DNA of 64,000 bases from Nocardioides pini (GTDB lineage Bacteria > Actinomycetota > Actinomycetes > Propionibacteriales > Nocardioidaceae). The position numbers were made by a program, and so were the translations under genes. The DNA lies in the NCBI RefSeq assembly GCF_026712185.1, contig NZ_JAPPUX010000004.1, positions 1 through 64,000 of the forward strand. Reading direction: 5' to 3'. The notes under the pieces are model-generated. The model was not told the origin of the DNA. It searched no databases and worked only from the letters and a program-made list of their open reading frames with translations. The number at the start of each line of letters is the position of its first letter. The first letter of the stretch is position 1. Positions 57,618-64,000 of this stretch are shown in pieces.

Positions 57618-58424
57618 GTGCCGCACCCCTCCCAGCCGCCGGACCGCGTGCTCGACCTGTTCGTGGCCGAGGGCGTCCTCGAGCCGCTCCCGGGCGGTCG
57701 GGGCACGACGTGGCGGGCGGGCGACTTGGCGCTGTCGCCGGGCCACGACGCCTCGGAGGCCTGGCTCGCGCCGATCCAGGCGCGCCTCGCAGTACGCCTC
57801 GACGAGCAGTCGCCCCGCTCGATCCGGCTGGCGCTGCCGGTGCCGGCACGCGACGGCTCCCTCGTCGTCGACGGGTGGTCGGCCACCCGCTACGAGCCGG
57901 GCGCGACACCGTGCCGGGACCTCGCGACCCTGCGGGGGACCGCCCACCTCCTCCATGCCCATCTCGCCGGGGCCGTGCCCGAGCGGCCCGCCGGGCTGGA
58001 GGCGCGCACCGACCGCTGGGCGGTGGCCGAGCGCCGGGCGTACGACGCCGCGGCGGCTGTCGCTGCGGCCGCGGGCCGTCCCGAGCCGGGCCTGGCCGGG
58101 CTCGTGGAGGGGCTGGCGGCAGGGCTGGACGACACCGACCTGGGCCGCGAGCACCTGGTCCACGCCGACCTGGCCGGCAACGTCCTCCTGGACGCCGCCG
58201 GCGTCCCGTTCGTCATCGACGTCTCCCCCGCGTGGCGCTCGCCGTTGTGGGCCGAGGCGGTCTGCGTGCTCGACGCGGTGCTGTGGCTCGGAGCGCCGCC
58301 GGTGGCGCTCGACGACTGGCGGTCCGGTGCGGCGCGCCAGGCGATGCTCCGCGCCGCGGTGTTCCGGGTGCTGTCCGACGAGCCGTGCGACGTCGCGCGC
58401 TACGCCGCGCTCGACCTCGCCTGA
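57618..58424 (+). CDS. TIGR02569-like kinase-fold protein
   Basis: A 268-residue protein with LVHADLAGNVL (HxDxxxxN, catalytic-loop layout) and PFVIDVSPAW (the metal Asp), as in aminoglycoside-phosphotransferase-like kinases. The N-terminus GGRGTTWRAGDLALSPG is a short glycine loop. The class has no known substrate. GTG start with TACGCT 6 bases upstream. The gene ends three bases from the convergent reductase gene. Confidence 0.7.
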   Translation: MPHPSQPPDRVLDLFVAEGVLEPLPGGRGTTWRAGDLALSPGHDASEAWLAPIQARLAVRLDEQSPRSIRLALPVPARDGSLVVDGWSATRYEPGATPCRDLATLRGTAHLLHAHLAGAVPERPAGLEARTDRWAVAERRAYDAAAAVAAAAGRPEPGLAGLVEGLAAGLDDTDLGREHLVHADLAGNVLLDAAGVPFVIDVSPAWRSPLWAEAVCVLDAVLWLGAPPVALDDWRSGAARQAMLRAAVFRVLSDEPCDVARYAALDLA

Positions 58425-58427
58425 GAC

Positions 58428-59012
58428 TCAGCGCACCCGGTCGAGCGTGACGACCCGGACGCCGCCCGGCAGCTCCACCTCGTCGACGGGCTCGAAGCGC
58501 ACGGGGGCGAAGGGCCCCGCGAGGAGCCGGCGACCATCGCCGATGACCGAGGGGTTGACCTTGAGGACGAGCCGGTCGATCTCGGGGAGCAGGGCGTGGG
58601 CGAGGGTGCCGCCACCGACGAGCCAGATGTCCAGGCCGTCCTCGGCCTTCAGCTCTCGGATCCGCTGCACGGGGTCGTCCGCGACGACCTCGACCGGCAG
58701 GTCCTTGCGCCCGGCGAGGGAGCGGGAGACGACGAGGTGCCGCAGGTGCGGGTAGGCATCGGTGAGCCCGGCCGCCAGCCCGATGTCGTACGACGCCCTC
58801 CCCTCCACCACGGTGTCGAAGTGGGTGCCCGGACCGGTGATGCCCATCGCGTCGCGGGCGGGTCCGGGCAGCGTCTCCGGCCAGGTGGCGACGAGGTGCT
58901 CGACGAGGTCCGGCGTGACGGGCATGAAGTCCGAGCCGCTCGGGTCACCGCCGTCCGGGCCGGCGATGAACCCGTCGAGGGTGACGGCGACGAGGTAGAC
59001 GAGGCGACGCAT
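58428..59012 (-). CDS. dihydrofolate reductase-like (RibD_C) protein
   Basis: A 194-residue RibD_C/DHFR-fold reductase: [62 protein letters not shown]. The IWLVGGGTL stretch binds the NADPH phosphates. Family members reduce small substrates and are often labelled dihydrofolate reductase without test. CAGCAT lies 6 bases before the ATG. Confidence 0.85.
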   Translation of the reverse strand: MRRLVYLVAVTLDGFIAGPDGGDPSGSDFMPVTPDLVEHLVATWPETLPGPARDAMGITGPGTHFDTVVEGRASYDIGLAAGLTDAYPHLRHLVVSRSLAGRKDLPVEVVADDPVQRIRELKAEDGLDIWLVGGGTLAHALLPEIDRLVLKVNPSVIGDGRRLLAGPFAPVRFEPVDEVELPGGVRVVTLDRVR

Positions 59013-59074
59013 CCCCGCATGCTGCCAGCCGCGCCGCGGCCGGGCCGACTGGGGTCCATCGCTAGATTGACCCC

Positions 59075-60319
59075 GTGACCGTCGCCCGCACGCTGACCGC
59101 CGTCCGGCGCACCCTGATGGCACTCGTCGGCCTGCAGCTCACCGTCGCCGTGGCCCTCTCCCTCGTCGACTCCTACCGCCGGCGCGGCAAGCGGCCCAAG
59201 CCGTTCCCGGTCACCGGGCCCGGCACGGTGCCCGTCGGCGACGGCGAGATCACCACGTACACCTTCGGTCGCGACCTCTACGACGACATGCTCGCCGCCA
59301 TCGACGGCGCCAAGAAGCAGATCCTCTTCGAGACCTACATCTGGAAGGGCGACGAGATCGGGTGGAAGTTCAAGACCGCCCTCGCGGCCGCCGCCGACCG
59401 CGGGGTCGACGTGCACTGCATCTACGACGGCTTCGCCAACATGGTCGTCTCGCCGGCGTTCAAGCGGTTCCCGCCGTCGCTCAAGGTGCTGCGCTACCCC
59501 GTCTGGACGGCCGGACTCCGCGTCTGGGACCTGCGCCGCTACGGGCGCAACCACCGCAAGATGCTCGTCGTGGACGAGGAGGTGGCGTTCCTCGGCGGCT
59601 ACAACATCGGCTCGGCCTACGCGACCGAGTGGCGCGACACCCACGTCCGCATCACCGGGCCCGGCGTGTGGGACATGAAGCGCGCCTTCGCCGACTTCTG
59701 GAACCTCAACCGCCACCACCGGCTGCGACGCAACGACCGGCCACTGCTGATCGAGACGGCGTCCGACTGGGACCCCCACATCCGGGTCCACAAGAACATC
59801 CCGCGGCAGTGGAACTTCCCCATCCGCAGCATGTACCTCGAGGCGATCAACCGCGCCACGCGCAACATCTGGCTCACCACCGCCTACTTCCTGCCCGACC
59901 AGGACTTCGTCGACGCGCTCGCCGAGGCCGCGCGCCGCGGTGTCGACGTACGCGTGCTGCTGCCGCTGAAGTCCAACCACATCGTGGCCGACTGGATCTC
60001 GCGCGGCTACTACGGCCAGCTGCTCACCTCCGGCGCGCGGATCCTGCGCTTCAAGGACGCGATGGTGCACGCCAAGACCGCCACCATCGACGGCAGCTGG
60101 TCGACCGTCGGCACCGCCAACATCGACCGCCTCAGCCTGCAGGGCAACTACGAGATCAACCTCGAGGTCATCGACCCGGCCTTCGCGGCGGTGATGGAGG
60201 AGGTCTTCGCCAACGACGAGTCGAACTGCCTCGAGCTCACGCTGTCGGAGTGGGAGGCGCGCGACCTCAACCGGAAGTTCACCGAGAGCTTCCTCGCTCC
60301 CCTGCGCCCCCTGCTCTGA
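59075..60319 (+). CDS. phospholipase D-like protein / cardiolipin synthase-like
   Basis: A 414-residue protein with an N-terminal helix (LMALVGLQLTVAVALSL) and two HKD motifs: NHRKMLVVDEEVAFLGGYN and HAKTATIDGSWSTVGTANID, the paired catalytic set of the PLD superfamily. Bacterial homologues include ClsB cardiolipin synthases, which fits a membrane-anchored enzyme. TAGATT is 6 bases before the GTG. Confidence 0.85.
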   Translation: MTVARTLTAVRRTLMALVGLQLTVAVALSLVDSYRRRGKRPKPFPVTGPGTVPVGDGEITTYTFGRDLYDDMLAAIDGAKKQILFETYIWKGDEIGWKFKTALAAAADRGVDVHCIYDGFANMVVSPAFKRFPPSLKVLRYPVWTAGLRVWDLRRYGRNHRKMLVVDEEVAFLGGYNIGSAYATEWRDTHVRITGPGVWDMKRAFADFWNLNRHHRLRRNDRPLLIETASDWDPHIRVHKNIPRQWNFPIRSMYLEAINRATRNIWLTTAYFLPDQDFVDALAEAARRGVDVRVLLPLKSNHIVADWISRGYYGQLLTSGARILRFKDAMVHAKTATIDGSWSTVGTANIDRLSLQGNYEINLEVIDPAFAAVMEEVFANDESNCLELTLSEWEARDLNRKFTESFLAPLRPLL

Positions 60320-60323
60320 GCCC

Positions 60324-61088
60324 ATGCTGATCGGGGACCCGGCGCCGCGGGAGCGGGCCCAGGACTTCTGCGGCCGCTGGCCGGACCTGCTCCGCGCTCG
60401 CCTCTCGTGGTTCGCGGCGGAGGTCGGCGCCGGGGAGCCGGACCCCGCGGCGCTCGACGGCCTCGTCGTCTCGGTCGTCGACCGCATCGGCGAGGAGCGG
60501 TCGGTCGAGCCCGTCCCCGAGTGGTACGACGCGACGCTGGCGTCGGCGGGGTGGTCGGCCTACGGCGCCGCCCTCGCCGAGGGCCTCACGGCGTTCGTCG
60601 CCGAGGTCTACGCCACGCGCCTCGGCCGACCGCTCCCCTGGGTCCTGGACGACGACCCGAAGAGTGCGTACCACCTCAAGCCGGTGGTGGACGTCCACGG
60701 GATCGCTCCCCCGTGGCGCCAGGTGATCGGCGCGCTGCGCCAGGTGCAGTCGGGCAAGGACCCGGGCCGGTTGCGCAGCGTCGTGGAGCACAGCCTGGCC
60801 CAGCTGCCGCCCAGGGAGCAGCCACGTCCGGAGCAGGCGGCGGAGGTCGTCGAGGTCACGGCGGTCGACCGGGGGCGGTGGCAGGTGTCCTTTCCCGAGG
60901 ACATCGACACCCTGCTCGGCTCCGCTGCCTACGCCGACCTCGAGGATGCCCTCGCCGGCGTCGAGGGCGTGACCGCTGCCGTCATGGAGGACCGCGACCG
61001 CGCCCTCCTCAGCACCGGTGAGGGCGTCGACCGGGCCGACCTCGAGCAGCGGCTGGGGCGGGCGGTCGACGCGCTACGCGACCGGTGA
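60324..61088 (+). CDS. unrecognised protein, 254 aa
   Basis: No family recognised. It is soluble, acidic, and has two halves: residues of about 1-150 contain helices and YHLKPVVDVHGIAPPWRQVIG, and the C-terminal third is a possible beta-alpha-beta domain with PEDIDTLLGSAAYADLEDALAGVEGVTAAVMEDRDRALL, like a small 'heavy-metal' or ferredoxin-like fold. It starts 4 bases after the PLD gene and may be cotranscribed. The 3' end overlaps the convergent membrane gene by 15 bases. Confidence 0.55.
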   Translation: MLIGDPAPRERAQDFCGRWPDLLRARLSWFAAEVGAGEPDPAALDGLVVSVVDRIGEERSVEPVPEWYDATLASAGWSAYGAALAEGLTAFVAEVYATRLGRPLPWVLDDDPKSAYHLKPVVDVHGIAPPWRQVIGALRQVQSGKDPGRLRSVVEHSLAQLPPREQPRPEQAAEVVEVTAVDRGRWQVSFPEDIDTLLGSAAYADLEDALAGVEGVTAAVMEDRDRALLSTGEGVDRADLEQRLGRAVDALRDR

Positions 61089-61925
61089 CCGCGGGGTCCT
61101 GAGCGCGAGGATCCAGCCGGACACGACGGCGATCCACGCCAGCCCGGCGACGTACGCCGCCGCCTGCCAGCCCGACCAGTCGAGCGCGTCGCCGTGCCGG
61201 AGCAGGGCCAGCGACTCGAGCACGACGAAGGCGACCCCGGTGAGCCCGACGGGTCGCACCGACTCCCGGTCGTCGACGAGGCGCGCGTGCGCTGCGGCCC
61301 AGCCGAGCCCGACCAGCCACGCGCCGATCGCGCGCGCCGTGAGCGGCGTCAGCGGCCACGCCCAGGCGTCGGCGGCCCGCTCCGGGGCCAGCAGCAGCGC
61401 GGCGCCCGCGGACAGCAGCAGGACGGCGAGGCCGACGAGCAACCACCGCAGACCCGCCGGGAGCCGTACGACCTCCGCGTCCCCGGTGCCGCCGGCGCGC
61501 GCCTGCAGGACCAGGCCGACGACCATCGCGACCGGCACCCCGGCATAGATGGCCAGCCAGCCCCACGTGATCGCGCGGGCGCTCGCCGGGTGCTCGGCGC
61601 CGAGGTGGAACTTGTCGAGGTGGACGAGCGTGACGACCAGGGTGAGGACGGTGAAGACCAGCACGGTCCACACCGTCAGGCGGGCGCGTCCCCAGGTGCG
61701 GGACCGCGCGCCCGCGACCTCCAGGACGGCGCTCGACCAGTACGCCGCGCCGAGGAAGACCGCCGTCATCGGCACGTCGATGGTCCACGAGAACCACTCC
61801 GCCGTCCGGGTCGGGAACACCGTCAGCTGGAACCCGGCCAGGAAGACGAGCACCGCGGCGACGACGAGCAGCACCCGCATCCCCCGCGTCACCGGCGCGC
61901 CGGTCCCGGCGCGGTGCCCGCTCAT
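61074..61925 (-). CDS. polytopic membrane protein, unknown
   Basis: A 283-residue protein with about seven or eight hydrophobic segments (VLLVVAAVLVFLAGFQLTV, LTVWTVLVFTVLTLVVTLVHL, AIYAGVPVAMVVGLVLQA, WLLVGLAVLLLSAGAALLL, AIGAWLVGLGWAAAHA, TGVAFVVLESLALL, AAYVAGLAWIAVVSGWILA). It begins on the ATGA of the flavoprotein gene and so is coupled to it. Function unknown; the coupling suggests a redox or membrane role. Confidence 0.6.
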   Translation of the reverse strand: MSGHRAGTGAPVTRGMRVLLVVAAVLVFLAGFQLTVFPTRTAEWFSWTIDVPMTAVFLGAAYWSSAVLEVAGARSRTWGRARLTVWTVLVFTVLTLVVTLVHLDKFHLGAEHPASARAITWGWLAIYAGVPVAMVVGLVLQARAGGTGDAEVVRLPAGLRWLLVGLAVLLLSAGAALLLAPERAADAWAWPLTPLTARAIGAWLVGLGWAAAHARLVDDRESVRPVGLTGVAFVVLESLALLRHGDALDWSGWQAAAYVAGLAWIAVVSGWILALRTPRSPVA

Positions 61926-63586
61926 GCGGTCGAGGCCGCCAGCGGGTGCGCGGCGAGGTAGCCGTGCAGCGTGGCGATGACCGTCGCACCGTCGCCGACG
62001 GCCGTCGCCACCCGCTTGATCGACCCGGCACGCACGTCGCCGACCGCGAAGACCCCAGCCAGGCTCGTCTCGAGGGGCAGGCGCCCCTCCCCTCCCGTGA
62101 CGACGAACCCGGCGGCGTCGCGCTCGATCTCGGCGGGCAGCCACTGCGTGCGGGGCACCGACCCGATCAGCACGAAGAGGCCGCCGGCCGGGACCTCCTC
62201 GCCGCCACCCGGACCGCTGTGCTGCTCGCCCAGCGTGAGGGCGGCCAGGCACCCGTCCTCCTCCCGCCCGTCGAGCACCGCCGTGCCGTAGCGGATGCCG
62301 ACGTTGCGCGTGGCGTCGAGCTGGGCGATGAGGTACTCCGACATGCTCGCCGCCAGTGACTCCCCGCGCACGAGCAGGGTCACGTGGCGGGCGTAGCGGG
62401 CGAGGTGCAGGGCGGCCTGCCCGGCCGAGTTGCCGCCCCCGACCACGTAGACCTCCATCCCGGCCATCGACGGCGCCTCGGCGACGGCCGCGCCGTAGAA
62501 CACCCCTCGTCCGACGAGGCTCTCGAGCGCGGGCACCTCGAGGCGGCGGTAGTCGACGCCGGTGGCGATGACGACGCTGCGGCTGCGGATCACGCTGCCG
62601 TCCGACATCGAGACCGTGCGGAGGTCGCCGTCCGTGCCGAGCGCCTGGACCTCGCGCAGGAAGGAGTACTCCGTGCCGAAGGACCAAGCCTGCTGGAACG
62701 ACCGGTAGGCCAGGTGGGCGCCGCTGACGCCGCGGGAGAAACCCGGGTAGTTGCGGATGAGCGAGGACGTGCCGGCCTGGCCACCGACAGCGGACTGCTC
62801 GACCACCATGGTCGACAGCCCCTCGGAGGAGGCGTACACCGCGGCGGCGAGCCCGCTGGGGCCGGCGCCGACCACCACCACGTCGTACACGTGGTCGGAC
62901 GCCAGCGGTGCCATCAGTCCGAAGGCGTCGGCGATCTCGAGGTCGGTGGGCGCGACGAGCGTCGTCGGCGGGTTGGTGAACGCGAGCTGGAGGACCGGGA
63001 GCTCGGGGTCGGTGAGGCCCAGCCCCGCCAGCAGGCGGTTCGCGGACTCGGTGCCGACCTGGTGGAAGCCGACGGGGATGTGGTTGCGGCCGAACTGGTC
63101 GCGCAGCGCGTGGGTGCGCTCGTCGCGCTGCTCACCGATCATCCGCACGGCCTCGAAGCCGATGCCCTGCGCGAGGTGCCAGTCGTCCAGGGCGTCGGTG
63201 ATCGCGCCGTGGAACTCCTCGTCGCGCGGGCGCTCGGGCCGCAGCAGCACGAGCTCGGCGTGCCCGTGGCTGATGGCGGAGAAGACGTCGCGCGTGCTGG
63301 CGAAGTCGCCCCAGATGGCAGCGACCGCCCGCTTGGCCGACGGGTGCATCCCGTAGGCGCGGCGCAGGAAGTCGAGGCCGCCGCGGTCGTCGGGGCCGTA
63401 GCCGGCGATCACCAGCGCGACCTGCCGTCCCCACCGGCGCAACCCCTCCAGCACCGCGCGCGCATGGTCGTAGTCCGCGCAGACGACCACCTCGTAGTCG
63501 CCTCCGTACCGGCGCCGCAGCTCCGACCCCAGCACGTCCCTCGACGCCTCGTCGGTCGTGGCCAGCAGCAGGACAGGATCGCCCAT
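61922..63586 (-). CDS. receiver-like/thioredoxin-reductase-like fusion without CxxC
   Basis: A 554-residue protein. Residues 1-125 look like a response-regulator receiver (VLLLATTDEASRD ... VVVCADYDHARAVLEGL), and about 145-225 like a Cys-free thioredoxin/glutaredoxin fold (IPVGFHQVGTESANRLL, ELPVLQLAF). From 230 it is thioredoxin reductase with GAGPSG at 240-245 and VVGGGNSAGQAALHLA for NADP. In the position of the redox CATC the sequence reads GVFYGAAV (361-368), so it cannot reduce thioredoxin in the usual way. ATG at 63586; coupled to the membrane protein behind it. Confidence 0.72.
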   Translation of the reverse strand: MGDPVLLLATTDEASRDVLGSELRRRYGGDYEVVVCADYDHARAVLEGLRRWGRQVALVIAGYGPDDRGGLDFLRRAYGMHPSAKRAVAAIWGDFASTRDVFSAISHGHAELVLLRPERPRDEEFHGAITDALDDWHLAQGIGFEAVRMIGEQRDERTHALRDQFGRNHIPVGFHQVGTESANRLLAGLGLTDPELPVLQLAFTNPPTTLVAPTDLEIADAFGLMAPLASDHVYDVVVVGAGPSGLAAAVYASSEGLSTMVVEQSAVGGQAGTSSLIRNYPGFSRGVSGAHLAYRSFQQAWSFGTEYSFLREVQALGTDGDLRTVSMSDGSVIRSRSVVIATGVDYRRLEVPALESLVGRGVFYGAAVAEAPSMAGMEVYVVGGGNSAGQAALHLARYARHVTLLVRGESLAASMSEYLIAQLDATRNVGIRYGTAVLDGREEDGCLAALTLGEQHSGPGGGEEVPAGGLFVLIGSVPRTQWLPAEIERDAAGFVVTGGEGRLPLETSLAGVFAVGDVRAGSIKRVATAVGDGATVIATLHGYLAAHPLAASTA

Positions 63587-63682
63587 GACGGCCTCCCTCG
63601 AGCCTCCAGATCGCCACCGACGCTACTCCGGCGCCGCGGCGGGCGGCGACACCATTTCTGGGGGTCTGGACCGCCGCCGCGG

Positions 63683-63729
63683 CGGGTCCGTCAGCGGGTC
63701 CGTCAGCGGGTCCGTCAGCGGGTCGGCAG
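63683..63729 (-). repeat. 12-bp tandem repeat at the alkA-like 3' end
   Basis: Three perfect copies of CGGGTCCGTCAG and one degenerate copy. Read on the minus strand in the frame of the adjacent gene, each unit contains TGA, so three in-frame stop codons lie in a row. The first one reached (63717-63715) is the gene's stop. Confidence 0.85.
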
Positions 63730-64000
63730 GTGCGTGGGGACGCTCATCCGCGGGCCCCGCCGCGGCCGGGACCGGCCGCCGGCCATCGCCATGGCGGCAG
63801 CCCGCCCACGCTGGGGGCGGTAGGGCTCGAGCAGCTCCCCCATCTCCTCGTCGGTGATGTCGTGGCCCACGAGCGCCCAGCCGACCCAGTTGGCGAGGTG
63901 GTAGTCACCGAAGCTGACCGCGTCGGGGTCCCCGAGCGCGCGCTGGCGCACCTCGGCACTGGTCCACACACCGACCCCGCGCACCGAGCGGAGCCGGCGG
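63715..64000 (-). CDS. DNA-3-methyladenine glycosylase 2 family, 5' part cut by window edge
   Basis: Only the last 95 residues are in the window. RGVGVWTSAEVRQRALGDPDAVSFGDYHLANWVGWALVG is the C-terminal HhH/catalytic-Asp region of AlkA-type glycosylases (the Asp of GDYHL is in the expected place), and EMGELLEPYRPQRGRAA ends the fold. The final Arg/Met-rich tail is long and low in complexity. The 5' part lies beyond 64000. Confidence 0.82.
   Translation of the reverse strand, partial: RRLRSVRGVGVWTSAEVRQRALGDPDAVSFGDYHLANWVGWALVGHDITDEEMGELLEPYRPQRGRAAAMAMAGGRSRPRRGPRMSVPTHLPTR

Overview
The window is very G+C-rich, with almost every third codon position G or C, GTG and TTG starts mixed with ATG, and dense gene packing. 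RbpA, WhiA, OpcA, a mycothiol-type maleylpyruvate isomerase family enzyme, Mce-associated-like membrane proteins, DUF2630, DUF1707 and a TIGR02569-like protein together indicate a chromosomal segment of a high-GC actinobacterium. Nocardioides or a close relative is the best guess; the genus is inferred from gene content and order, not proven.

Layout. 1-1650: remnant of an IS481-type transposase, then a secreted proline-rich protein coupled to a small sortase. 1798-11134: ctaB divergent from a tightly coupled pentose-phosphate/glycolysis operon (tkt, tal, pgi, a 22-codon bridging ORF, zwf, opcA, pgl). 11133-12505: an island made of one AbiEi-type gene between two inward-facing arrays of a 31-bp tandem repeat, whose outer ends coincide with the stop codons of pgl and rbpA. 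12504-16209 (minus strand): gap-pgk-tpiA-secG-rbpA. 16454-23239: a four-gene ABC exporter (two ATPases, two FtsX-like permeases). 23261-31726 (minus strand): whiA, yvcK, rapZ, uvrC, a Rieske lipoprotein gene and uvrA. 31896-36189: redox and detoxification genes (MDMPI family, metallo-beta-lactamase fold, AGPS-like flavoprotein, thioredoxin-rhodanese fusion, cytochrome b561-like). 36255-38304: three sulfotransferase-like genes. 38354-44118: dienelactone hydrolase, a GntR, a MerR and a PucR-type regulator with visible operators, an NTF2-like protein and an alpha/beta hydrolase, ending in a 42-bp perfect palindrome. 44227-50323: an exonuclease, an esterase, a VOC protein and a coupled glycosyltransferase/methyltransferase/alpha-alpha-barrel cluster. 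50375-57584: ferredoxin-NADP reductase, Mce-associated-like pair, a channel-like protein, hemerythrin, uvrB. 57618-64000: kinase-like protein, DHFR-like reductase, phospholipase D-like protein, a receiver/TrxR fusion without the redox cysteines, and the 3' end of an AlkA-type glycosylase at the window edge.

How the genes work together. The two central-carbon operons converge on the repeat island. All three components of UvrABC excision repair lie within 31 kb. Many single genes use a -10 hexamer placed 6-8 bases before the start codon, which suggests widespread leaderless transcription. The best candidate for something undescribed is the repeat-bounded AbiEi island. The next best are a predicted MerR regulon with 19-bp-spacer promoters and the compact coupled glycosyltransferase cluster.
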